This document shows positions 18,219-26,595 of a stretch of 64,000 bases of DNA, in pieces; the stretch's first letter is position 1; each line of letters begins with the position of its first letter. The stretch is from Clostridiaceae bacterium (GTDB taxonomy: Bacteria > Bacillota > Clostridia > Clostridiales > Clostridiaceae). The stretch lies in NCBI GenBank assembly GCA_014380625.1, contig JACMJL010000338.1:1-64000 (forward strand), in the 5' to 3' direction. A program made the position numbers and the translations under genes. Below the pieces are notes generated by a model, which ran no database searches, had not been told where the DNA came from, and was given only the letters and a program-made list of their open reading frames with translations.

Positions 18219-18275
18219 TAACACATTATTAATCATATGTAAAACCATAAATCTTAAATGATTAATAATATGTTA
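18219..18275. repeat. AT-rich inverted repeat after thioesterase relic
   Basis: TAACACATTATTAATCAT and its complement with one mismatch, separated by 21 bases, lie between the thioesterase relic and the M28 gene, which converge. Could be a weak terminator or a deletion-junction remnant. Confidence 0.5.
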
Positions 18276-18298
18276 GACCTCCCTAAGAAATTGCGGGT

Positions 18299-19796
18299 TC
18301 ACTGGTTAGGTTGACCCAAGTTGAGCTTACTGTAATCATTTAATACTTTTAGCAAAACTTCGAATAGATTTTTAAAATTGCTATTAACTTTATTTGATTT
18401 TTCGATCAAATCATAAGTGTCATTTTCTGAATGCGCTTCTTTAGGGATAATTATATTTTCTTTTTCTAAATCACTGAAGGTGTGATAATCATAATCAATT
18501 TCTCTTTTAAAATTTTTAAGTTTATTCGAAGACTCCAAGCTAGCAAATGCAATTGTGGGTATTCCTACCTGGCTGAAATAAAAATGATCACTATCCGGAA
18601 ACTCAAGCTTTCTATAGAAGATATTATTTTTTTTCAGCTGTTTGAAAAGCAAGTTTTCTAGCAAGTATGTCATCAGATTCACCCGTAGATTTTCCAATAA
18701 TAAATACATCGCCTGATCCGGGTCCATCAATATTTATCATTAATTTACATCTATTCAAATCCTCTTTAGATAAATTGGATACAAAATAATTAGAACCCCA
18801 AAGCCCAACTTCTTCTGCCCCAAAAGCTACAAATTTAATATCATAATTAAGCTTATTACTTGATAAGGCCCTGGCTAGTTCAATTAAGGATGCAACACCT
18901 GCTGCATTATCAAGTGCACCCGGAACATTTACACAGTCATAATGTGCACCAATAATTATTAAAGGTTTATCACTTAGATTCTTCTCGGAGTTCTTTGTAG
19001 CAACAATATTCTGAGAACTCTTTTTTTCTTTTTTTATATCATATTTTATATATTCAGACATATCGATCTCCTGTTTACCCTCCAATTCCGTAACTAATTT
19101 ATCATAATCTTCTTGGACAATAGTTGTCACTGTCATAAGGTTTTCCCCATATACATTACTATTTTCCATTATAAATTTATTAGCTATAATTGGTTCTGTT
19201 GAAGGTTCAAAACTTGGATCACAAACAATAGCACCCTTTACTCCTTTGCTAAATTCCATAGAGGAAAAATAATCTGCTGATGTTGATGAATCTGCTTTGA
19301 TAAGTATAAACTTTCCTTGTATCTGATCCTTTTTTAATTCAAAATCTTCTTTTGTGCCTTTGCCTAAATCCACAAGATTTCCTTGGAGAGTTATATCTAC
19401 ATTTTTGCTAGATATAATTTTTGAACTAGTTACATTAATTTTTTCTCCGTTTTTATAAAACAATTCAACAGTATTACTGTTCTCACTTACTACTTCATCA
19501 AAATCAAAAGTTTGCTTTTCCACGTTTAATCCACTACTCTTAAAAGCTTCTTCAATGTATTTTGCAGCTTTTTTTTCTCCATCATATCCTGCCACCCTAT
19601 ACTGTAAACCCTTAAATTCAGTATCAGAAGAAAGGTATTTAACGTGATTTAGAGTGTTTTTAACAATGACGTTATAATCCTCTTTAGTAGACCGCACTCT
19701 TGCTAATATTGATAAAATAATAACTACTACCAATATAATTATGGGTACTAATACTCGATATTTCATTCGGTATTTCATTCGAATTTCCTCCACCAT
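18299..19796 (-). pseudogene. M28-family metallopeptidase, frameshifted at an A8 run
   Basis: A membrane-anchored or secreted zinc aminopeptidase (TM helix VLVPIIILVVVIILSIL near the start). The first frame (18624-19796) holds a PA-like insert and zinc ligands GAHYD, ALDNAAG, GAEEVGLWGS and INIDGPG, then stops at AEKK. The next frame (from 18730) continues the same protein, KNNIFYRKLEFPDSDHFYF, and contributes the last histidine in DYDYHTFSD. The break is at eight A residues (18627-18634, T on plus strand); removing one A rejoins the frames. Likely start ATG 19778 behind GGAGG. Either an inactive gene, a sequencing error, or a slippage/phase-variable site. Lies downstream of the Bce-type module. 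Confidence 0.85.
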
Positions 19797-19843
19797 CTTA
19801 TATATTTACAATAATTGAAGAATATTTCAAATCATATTCAGTT

Positions 19844-21760
19844 TTAAGCTGTTACCAATTTAATAAACTTTCTAGTTGTTAAAAGATAAAAGAGTATATA
19901 TACAATGACATATATTATAAGGCTAAATAAATAGGGTAGTACTAAACTGATTTCTAAATACTTATTCAAGAAATTTTGTAGTACCATAATAGCCACAAAT
20001 GAGTGCATTGCACCCACTAGAATAGGCAAAATATAACTTAGACCCACTTGCTTTGATACTGCTCCATAAAGCTCACTTTCATTTATCCCAAGCTTCATTA
20101 AAATTTCATACTTTTTCTTATCCGCAATAGCATCACTCATTATTTTCATATACATGATACTGGCTGTAGATAGCATAAATACCAATCCCAAGAATAATCC
20201 TGTGAATTTTACAACACCGGTAAGTTCGTTATATGAAGTGTAATATGTTATATATGAGTTTAAATTTTCCTTTAGTTCTGGTATTACAGATAATTGTTTT
20301 GACAATTCTAAAGAATTATCCTGATCACTTACAAGGATGCCCTGAAAGATCTGCTCTACTTCTGATTGCTCTAACTGATAACAATTACTTTTAAATTTAT
20401 TGTAATCATTATCGGTAAGAACGATTGTGTTATTTTCAAATCTGCCACCAAGTAATGGGGCATTTATGGTCTTTTTAACTTTTACATTTAAACCATACAG
20501 ATCTAATGCTTGGTTATCTTTAAATCCACTGTCATTAGAAGATGCTACTGTTATGGCATTACCGTCTGCCAATGTCTTTGTGGAGTTTATGATAGTATTC
20601 AGATTACTTACTTTTAAACTTGTAATAATTTTGTTGAAATCTGAATGTTTTATAACTGGATAGTTTTTATTAATCTCAATATTCTTTTGACTATTAAAAA
20701 TCAAATATTTCGTTTTAATATCAAGGAGAACTTTATGCTTTGAATTATTTATAGTATCCATGACTTTTTCATCTAGGGTACTATCACCTTTAACATATGA
20801 AAAAGAATAGGGATAGGTTAATTTTGTTGTGCTTTTTAACAAATGTTGTATTGAAAAAGTTGCTCCTATGGAAGTTATTGTTGCTGCAACTATTATTGTT
20901 ATACAAGCCAAAGTTCTATAATTGTATCGTATTCTATATGCTACATTAGAAATACTTATTATATTGGTTTCGTCGTAGAGTATCTTCTTGTTATTTATCA
21001 TGAATTTAATTACCAGGGATAAAAATGAACTAAACAACAAGAATGTTCCTAAAATGATACAAAAAATAACAATGGTTGCATCGATAACAAATGTGTCAGT
21101 AAATATATTTCGACTGTACAGATAACCTATTACAATTAGCACAATTGATAAGATACCCGTTAGATATCTTGTTTTTAAAATTTTATCTTCCTGCTTTTCA
21201 GCATTTAACAAATCAATGAGTTTACTTTTCAATATAGTCATAAACCCTCTTAATGCTGATATAGAAAAGATTAAAATGAATACAACAGTAGTAATTATAA
21301 TTGCATTTACTGATAAATAAAATGTCACCACTCTATCCATAGAAGCAATTTTAGTCAAAAGCATAAGAAAAGCCTTTTGAAAAATCATGCCTGAAAGCAA
21401 GCCCAGGATAAGTGATATTACTCCTAAAATTACTACCTCAATAGCAAAGGCTACACCAATTTTAGAATTATCTACTCCCATAAATGTATAAATACCTATT
21501 TCTTTTTTTCTTTGCTTTAAAAAAAATGAGTTTGAATAAAGTATAAAGAAGAGAATGAAAAATACTAATAACATTGATACCATATATAAGGTAGCCTTAA
21601 TAAGTAATTTATCTGATTTTGCTAAATCCAATGAAGGATTGAATATCAAAGAAAAAAAGTTAAAGAAAACAGCAATAGAGAATACCATACAAATAATATT
21701 AAGTTTAAATATTTTAATGTTATTTTTAGCATTAAAAAGAGCTAATTTAAAAGAGTTCAT
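19844..21760 (-). CDS. Bce-type ABC transporter permease (FtsX-like)
   Basis: 638 residues from ATG 21760 behind GAAGGTG; the track's earlier start lies in the ATPase gene. The layout is BceB-like: one TM helix, three grouped helices with a FtsX/MacB-type domain (KQRKKEIGIYTFMGV), more TM segments to about residue 300, an extracytoplasmic domain of about 200 residues, then three TM helices with a second KKYEILMKLGI motif. Such permeases, with their ATPase, release antimicrobial peptides from lipid targets and signal to an intramembrane-sensing kinase. Overlaps the ATPase gene by 14 bases. Confidence 0.9.
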   Translation of the reverse strand: MNSFKLALFNAKNNIKIFKLNIICMVFSIAVFFNFFSLIFNPSLDLAKSDKLLIKATLYMVSMLLVFFILFFILYSNSFFLKQRKKEIGIYTFMGVDNSKIGVAFAIEVVILGVISLILGLLSGMIFQKAFLMLLTKIASMDRVVTFYLSVNAIIITTVVFILIFSISALRGFMTILKSKLIDLLNAEKQEDKILKTRYLTGILSIVLIVIGYLYSRNIFTDTFVIDATIVIFCIILGTFLLFSSFLSLVIKFMINNKKILYDETNIISISNVAYRIRYNYRTLACITIIVAATITSIGATFSIQHLLKSTTKLTYPYSFSYVKGDSTLDEKVMDTINNSKHKVLLDIKTKYLIFNSQKNIEINKNYPVIKHSDFNKIITSLKVSNLNTIINSTKTLADGNAITVASSNDSGFKDNQALDLYGLNVKVKKTINAPLLGGRFENNTIVLTDNDYNKFKSNCYQLEQSEVEQIFQGILVSDQDNSLELSKQLSVIPELKENLNSYITYYTSYNELTGVVKFTGLFLGLVFMLSTASIMYMKIMSDAIADKKKYEILMKLGINESELYGAVSKQVGLSYILPILVGAMHSFVAIMVLQNFLNKYLEISLVLPYLFSLIIYVIVYILFYLLTTRKFIKLVTA

Positions 21761-22514
21761 TTTGTTCACCTTCACCTAACGAAGCCATCATAGTAAGTAT
21801 TCTTTGGTAAAGTTCTTTTCTTGAGGTATTCTGGTTTAATTTTGCATGTATTTGACCGTCCGCTAAAAAAAGTATTCTTTTGCAAAAGCTGGCCGCAAAT
21901 GCGTCATGTGTGACCATTATAATAGTTGTATTAAATTTTGTATTCATATCTGCAAGGCAATTTAAAAGTTCAGTGGCTGACCTCGAATCAAGTGCTCCTG
22001 TTGGCTCGTCAGCAAATATAACAGTAGGGGAGGTTATTAGTGCACGTGCTGCAGCTACACGTTGTTTCTGTCCACCTGAAAGTTGGTAAGGATATTTTTT
22101 GATCTGAGCTTCGATTCCAAAGAAAGTACTAAGTTTATCAACCTTTTGTTTTATCTCCTTATGAGGAACTTTATTAAGTGCTAAAGGCAGTGAGATATTA
22201 TCTTCGATTGACATATTATCGAGTAAATTGTAGTCTTGAAAAATAAAGCCGATATTATCTCTTCTAAATCTTGATAGGTCTTTGGTTTTTATACTTGACA
22301 TATCTTGTCCGTTGAAAATAATTTTACCTGAAGTCTGTTTATCAATGGTTGATATCAAATTTAACAATGTAGTCTTCCCAGAACCGGATGGACCCATGAT
22401 ACCTAAAAATTCACCTTTCTCAACAGTCAAATTAATGCCTTTTAACGCATGGAATTCGAACCCTCTTTGACCATAAACCTTTTTTAATTCACTTGTTTCA
22501 ATAGTATTACTCAT
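21747..22514 (-). CDS. Bce-type ABC transporter ATP-binding protein
   Basis: 255 residues, normal for the BceA/MacB group. Walker [12 protein letters not shown] near residue 41, Q-loop [10 protein letters not shown], signature [15 protein letters not shown] and Walker [13 protein letters not shown] are intact, followed by the H-loop VTHD. The start is ATG behind GGGAG. A minus-strand -10 box (TATAAT, 22552-22557) and two 21-base-spaced ATGTTACA repeats upstream suggest a separate regulated promoter. It works with the overlapping permease in peptide detoxification. Confidence 0.93.
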   Translation of the reverse strand: MSNTIETSELKKVYGQRGFEFHALKGINLTVEKGEFLGIMGPSGSGKTTLLNLISTIDKQTSGKIIFNGQDMSSIKTKDLSRFRRDNIGFIFQDYNLLDNMSIEDNISLPLALNKVPHKEIKQKVDKLSTFFGIEAQIKKYPYQLSGGQKQRVAAARALITSPTVIFADEPTGALDSRSATELLNCLADMNTKFNTTIIMVTHDAFAASFCKRILFLADGQIHAKLNQNTSRKELYQRILTMMASLGEGEQNELF

Positions 22515-22587
22515 CTAAATACACTCCCTTTTTAATAATACTTATGTTACTATTATAAAATTTAATTCCTTTTGTAGCCATCGATTG

Positions 22588-22616
22588 ATGTTACATTACT
22601 TTATTTCAATGTTACA
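22588..22616 (-). promoter_or_regulatory. direct repeats, putative response-regulator binding site for the ABC genes
   Basis: TGTAACAT occurs twice on the minus strand (22595-22588 and 22616-22609), exactly 21 bases apart, or two helical turns. The -10-like TATAAT is at 22557-22552 with no good -35, which fits activator-dependent expression. Partial third copy at 22544-22550. Confidence 0.5.
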
Positions 22617-22644
22617 ATTTCGTTATGTTGAAGATCTTAATAAT

Positions 22645-22682
22645 AAAATAGTTCTTCACTAATCTTAATGAAGAACTATTTT
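22645..22682 (-). terminator. terminator overlapping the end of the kinase gene
   Basis: AAAATAGTTCTTCA and its exact complement with a 10-base loop. The kinase stop codon lies in the loop. On the minus strand the stem ends in ATTTTATTATT. It separates the two-component genes from the transporter genes. Confidence 0.7.
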
Positions 22683-23714
22683 TGAATTTTCACTTGCGAT
22701 ACTAAAGGTATAATCAGAAATTCTGTTAAATGTTATTATAAATTCTGTTGAAACATTAGGCTCTGATTTAACTTCAATTTTATGTCCCAATTTATCTAAC
22801 ATTTTTTTTGTGATATAAAGTCCCATGCCTGTTGATTTAGATAGGTTGAATTTGCTATTACCAGTAAAGCTTTTGTCAAAAATTCTAGAAATATCTTTTG
22901 GTAAAATACCAACACCATTGTCACTGATACTAAGCTTTACGTTGTTATTATCATCTAAGAACGCACCAATTTCTATTGTTCCATCTTGCTTTAGATATTT
23001 ATATGAATTGTGTAAAAGTTGATCAATACTATATGAAATCCACTTTTCGTCAGATAATATAGTAAAATGCAAGTTCGAAATACTAATTTCTATATTTTTA
23101 GAAATTAGCAAAGTGGAGTTTCTTTTTATAGAATTTCTAACAACTTTATCAATTTCAATGTCTCTAATACATAAATCTTCACAATAACTAGAAGCCCTAC
23201 TAATATAAAGCACTTGATTGGTAAGAAATTTAATTCTCTCAATTTCTGTTTGAAGCTCATTTACCAACACATTATCTTCAATTGCTTCTAGTATTAATTC
23301 GCATACAGATACAGGAATTTTAATTTCATGTACCCATTTTGTTATATAATCATTTAACTCAGCTATTGATTTTTTTAATTCTAGTATCTGTAAATCAGCC
23401 TCTGAGTTTTTATACTCAATTACATCTTTTAGCATTAGAGTGTAAAAGCTTTCATCATCAGGCATGGTTACATTAATGTCCTCGTTGCTATCTAAGGATT
23501 GCCTTAGAGGCTTGTATCTACTAAGCCAATTTCTATAACCATATAGTCCATATATTATGGATAGCACAGCAATCAAGAAGTTGAAATATAAAATATCATT
23601 CAAAGACTTTTCGAAATGTACACTTGTAATCAAAATAAAATTAAATATTGCTATAAGTAAAGCAAAAAAAATTACTGTCAATTTATTTGTTTTAATAAAG
23701 TAAAGTATATTCAT
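22665..23714 (-). CDS. BceS-type intramembrane-sensing histidine kinase
   Basis: 349 residues. Two TM helices near residues 12-30 and 37-58 with only a short outer loop, as in kinases that sense through a Bce transporter rather than a ligand domain. The H-box is WVHEIKIPVSVCELI (phospho-His near residue 137), the N-box DQLLHNSYKYL, then DNGVGI and TGMGLYI for ATP binding. Overlaps the response regulator by 4 bases (ATGA), so they are co-translated. Confidence 0.93.
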   Translation of the reverse strand: MNILYFIKTNKLTVIFFALLIAIFNFILITSVHFEKSLNDILYFNFLIAVLSIIYGLYGYRNWLSRYKPLRQSLDSNEDINVTMPDDESFYTLMLKDVIEYKNSEADLQILELKKSIAELNDYITKWVHEIKIPVSVCELILEAIEDNVLVNELQTEIERIKFLTNQVLYISRASSYCEDLCIRDIEIDKVVRNSIKRNSTLLISKNIEISISNLHFTILSDEKWISYSIDQLLHNSYKYLKQDGTIEIGAFLDDNNNVKLSISDNGVGILPKDISRIFDKSFTGNSKFNLSKSTGMGLYITKKMLDKLGHKIEVKSEPNVSTEFIITFNRISDYTFSIASENSKIVLH

Positions 23715-24385
23715 AATATTATATACCCCTCTCCTTTTTTTGTTGTTATAAAGCTATTAACACCCATATCTGCAATTTTGTTTCTTATCCTGTTAATGTT
23801 TACTGTCAAGGTATTCTCGTTAACAAAATAGTCGTCATCCCAAAGTGATTTCATAAGTTTTTCTCGTGAAATTACCTTAGTTTTATTTTTCATAAGTAAA
23901 ACAAGAATCTTTTGTTCATTTTTCGTTAATTCAATTTTCGTATCCTCATAGGATAATGTTCCACTATTTATATCTAAAATTACCCCTTTATATTCAATTG
24001 TTTCTGTTACATCATTTTGATAATCATAAGTTCTTCTCAGAAGTGCTTGTATTTTTGCTACAAGAAGTTCAAATTGAAAGGGTTTGGTAATATAGTCATC
24101 CGCGCCTTGATTAACAGCCATAATTATGTCCATACTTGAATCCCTTGAGGATAAAAAAATTATTGGAGTTTTGGCAACGTCTCTAATTTGTTTACACCAA
24201 AAAAAACCATCATAATAAGGAAGATTTACATCCATTAGAATTAAATGTGGCTTAATATTTAAAAACTCTATGAGCACATTTTCAAAATCATCAATTTTAT
24301 ATATATCAAAATTCCACTTTGATAAATTTTTAATCATATTTGTACAAAAGGCTGAATCGTCTTCAATTATGAGAATTTTATACAT
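23711..24385 (-). CDS. OmpR-family response regulator (BceR-like)
   Basis: 224 residues. Receiver domain with acidic pair EDD near residue 8, phospho-acceptor Asp in LILMDVNLPYYDG and the conserved lysine in YITKPF. The C-terminal winged helix includes NTLTVNINRIRNKI and TTKKGEGYIL-like TKKGEGYIIL. Partner of the overlapping kinase. Expected to control the adjacent ABC genes. ATG follows GGAGG. A palindrome with 8-bp arms at 24405-24424 covers its presumed -10 region and could mediate autoregulation. Confidence 0.94.
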   Translation of the reverse strand: MYKILIIEDDSAFCTNMIKNLSKWNFDIYKIDDFENVLIEFLNIKPHLILMDVNLPYYDGFFWCKQIRDVAKTPIIFLSSRDSSMDIIMAVNQGADDYITKPFQFELLVAKIQALLRRTYDYQNDVTETIEYKGVILDINSGTLSYEDTKIELTKNEQKILVLLMKNKTKVISREKLMKSLWDDDYFVNENTLTVNINRIRNKIADMGVNSFITTKKGEGYIIL

Positions 24386-24404
24386 AAATATTTCTTCCTC
24401 CCTC

Positions 24405-24424
24405 GTATAATATCGGTATTATAC
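24405..24424. promoter_or_regulatory. palindrome at the promoter of the two-component operon
   Basis: GTATAATA-TCGG-TATTATAC, perfect 8-bp arms, 20-39 bases before the response regulator start. It includes TATAAT-like -10 sequences on both strands, so it may be an operator or simply a -10 palindrome. Confidence 0.4.
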
Positions 24425-24635
24425 AATTAGCTATACCAATTTTTTATTATGGATTATTGATTCACAACATAATAAATTCCAACTTAAAAAGTAAAAAGAT
24501 GTAAGCTATAAAAATATTATATCATGTTTACAAATAATTGAAAATTAAGTAGTAAGGAAACCTAATTTTATAAAAACATTGATTTGACAAGCTTACTAGG
24601 ATATATTAAAATCTAAAAGTAAGTAAAAATGAATA

Positions 24636-24740
24636 GGTGACAGTTCGTAACCATCCTGTCGTTAAATAAAACTAGGAAAGTCCACTTTTTAAGAGTGGTC
24701 TATTTTCTATGTAAAGACAGAGATGATCTGTCTTTTTTGT
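24636..24740 (+). ncRNA. candidate structured leader RNA (attenuator or riboswitch-like)
   Basis: The leader contains a stem GACAG (24639-24643) with CTGTC (24656-24660), then a stem CCACT with AGTGG near 24682-24697, then the terminator hairpin AAAGACAGA/TCTGTCTTT. The CTGTC of the first stem can also pair with GACAG of the terminator's 5' arm, so the first stem and terminator could be exclusive. It matches no riboswitch class I can recall. It precedes the dehydratase-like gene by 30 bases. Confidence 0.45.
24713..24740 (+). terminator. terminator hairpin in the leader of the dehydratase/activase genes
   Basis: AAAGACAGA-GATGA-TCTGTCTTT followed by further T residues. No plus-strand gene precedes it, so it most likely acts as an attenuator for the downstream operon. 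Confidence 0.75.
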
Positions 24741-24770
24741 TTTTTGAAAAGAGGTCTTAGGGGGTAAATT

Positions 24771-25772
24771 ATGAAAAGAATCGGAATAACTACTACAGTA
24801 CCTATAGAGGTTTTAATAGCAGCAGGTTATGAGGTAGTGGATTTAAATAATATTTTTGTTTGTTCTAAAGATTATTTAAGATACATTGATAAAGCTGAAA
24901 AAGAAGGTTTCCCCAAAAGCTGCTGTGCCTGGAAGAAAGCCATGTATAGTGTGGTTTTAGAGGAAGGAATAGAGGAAATAGTAGGAGTAACTGAAGGGGA
25001 TTGTTCAAACACGAAGGCTCTTGAAGAAGTACTTTCTATGAAGGGCATAAAGGTTTATCCTTTTTCATACCCTCAAAGTCAAAAGCTAGAAGATATTCAG
25101 AAATCTATTGATGAATTTATGAAATTATTTAATGTCACAATCAAAGAAGTTGAAGAAGTAAGAGATAGATTAAATGCTGTAAGGGCTTCAATAATTAGAC
25201 TAGATGAACTTACCTATAAAGAGGGTAAGACTAGTGGCTTTGAAAACCATCTTTATCAAGTAAGTGCTAGTGACTTTAACTCCAATGTGGATAATTTTCA
25301 AAGTGAAATAATTGAAAAAATTCATGAAATAGAATTGAGAACTTCTAATTTTAATGGATTAAAAATAGGATATATCGGGGTACCACCTATGACAGTGGAC
25401 ATCTATGATTTTGTAGAAAAATTTGATGCAGATATTATTTATAATGAAGTTCAAAGGGAATTTTCTTTTCCTAGATTTAAAGCTGCTAAAAGTATTTATG
25501 AACAATACAAAGATTATACTTATCCCTATAACATTAACTTTAGGCTAAAAGAAATACAAAAACAAATTAAGGAAAGAGATTTAGATGGACTAATTCACTA
25601 TACTCAAGCCTTTTGTTATAAACAAATAGAGGACATTGTCATTAAAAATCATATAAAAATTCCTATATTAACCATTGAAGGTGATAAGCTAAATTATCTT
25701 GATGCTAGGACCAAGTTAAGACTTGAGGCCTTTTTAGATATGGTTAAGGACTTAAAGGAGATGAAATCATGA
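24771..25772 (+). CDS. 2-hydroxyacyl-CoA dehydratase (HgdB/BcrC/YjiM-like) family protein
   Basis: 333 residues of the HgdB-like iron-sulfur family, whose members use a cluster reduced by an ATP-driven activase for difficult reductions or dehydrations. Cysteines likely to hold clusters are in FPKSCCAWKKA near residue 50, EGDCSNTKALEE near residue 80 and AFCYKQIED near residue 285. It is one subunit only; true 2-hydroxyacyl-CoA dehydratases have two. YjiM-type and double-cubane cluster proteins are also single and are paired with one activase, so this could be one of those. Substrate unknown. ATG follows AGGGGG and a terminator-like leader. Confidence 0.85.
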   Translation: MKRIGITTTVPIEVLIAAGYEVVDLNNIFVCSKDYLRYIDKAEKEGFPKSCCAWKKAMYSVVLEEGIEEIVGVTEGDCSNTKALEEVLSMKGIKVYPFSYPQSQKLEDIQKSIDEFMKLFNVTIKEVEEVRDRLNAVRASIIRLDELTYKEGKTSGFENHLYQVSASDFNSNVDNFQSEIIEKIHEIELRTSNFNGLKIGYIGVPPMTVDIYDFVEKFDADIIYNEVQREFSFPRFKAAKSIYEQYKDYTYPYNINFRLKEIQKQIKERDLDGLIHYTQAFCYKQIEDIVIKNHIKIPILTIEGDKLNYLDARTKLRLEAFLDMVKDLKEMKS

Positions 25773-26527
25773 GAATTTTAGGTATAGACTTAGGTAGCAG
25801 AGAGGTTAAGTTAATACTAATGGAGGACAATAAATTAGTAGAAAAAAGTAAATTTAGCACAATGACTTTTTACAGAGACTATTGTAATCATGGCGAAAAG
25901 TTAGAGGTTAATCTTAAAAAATTAGGTATAGAGAATATAGATAAAGCAATTTCAACGGGTTATGGAAGAAATAATACTAATTTAAATTATTTCAAAGCAA
26001 TTAATGAACTTAAAGCTCACGTGTATGGAGTTTTTTATCAGACAGGCCTAAAAGATTTCATTTTATTGGATGTTGGTGGTCAAGATGTTAAGGTTGTTAA
26101 GGTGGAAAAAGGAATAATTACAGATTTGGAATTGAATGAAAAGTGCGCAGCCTCTTGTGGAAGATATCTTGAAAATATGGCTAATGTATTAGAGATTTCT
26201 TTAGATAGGATGTTTCAGTATTATAAAGATCCCATAGAACTTAATTCCACTTGTGCAGTATTTTCTGAATCAGAGCTTATTGGAAAGATTGCTGAAGGTG
26301 TTTCCATGGAAAGACTTTGTTCAGGAGTAAACTATTCATTGTACAAAAGACTTCAGCCCCTTCTAAATAAGTTTCAAGGAAATAAATTAGTGGTGGCTGG
26401 TGGTGTTGCAAGGAATTTAGCATTAAATGCCTTACTTTTAAATGACTACAAAGAAATAATTCAGTTAGAAGAGCCTCAGTTTAATGGGGCAATTGGTTGT
26501 GGTTTTTATGGAGAAAGGATTGGATAA
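25769..26527 (+). CDS. acyl-CoA dehydratase activase (BadF/HgdC/YjiL-like ATPase)
   Basis: 252 residues of the ASKHA fold. Phosphate-binding GIDLGSREVK at the N-terminus, STGYGRNN, DVGGQDVKVV, and the two cluster cysteines in KCAASCGRYLE and NSTCAVFSESE. A homodimer holds one 4Fe-4S cluster and fires electrons into its partner on ATP hydrolysis. It overlaps the dehydratase-like gene by 4 bases (ATGA), so the partner assignment is firm. The C-terminal VVAGGVARN is also typical. Confidence 0.93.
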   Translation: MRILGIDLGSREVKLILMEDNKLVEKSKFSTMTFYRDYCNHGEKLEVNLKKLGIENIDKAISTGYGRNNTNLNYFKAINELKAHVYGVFYQTGLKDFILLDVGGQDVKVVKVEKGIITDLELNEKCAASCGRYLENMANVLEISLDRMFQYYKDPIELNSTCAVFSESELIGKIAEGVSMERLCSGVNYSLYKRLQPLLNKFQGNKLVVAGGVARNLALNALLLNDYKEIIQLEEPQFNGAIGCGFYGERIG

Positions 26528-26595
26528 AACAAAAGTTAGTACGAAATATGTGTTAGTATGTACATTTTTATCTAAACATAGTACTATATTAGTGG

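Noticed and set aside
24641-24700. RNase P RNA fragment suggested by the string AGGAAAGTCC
   Set aside because: Only that short string matches; the rest of the conserved RNase P core is absent and the region is far too short.
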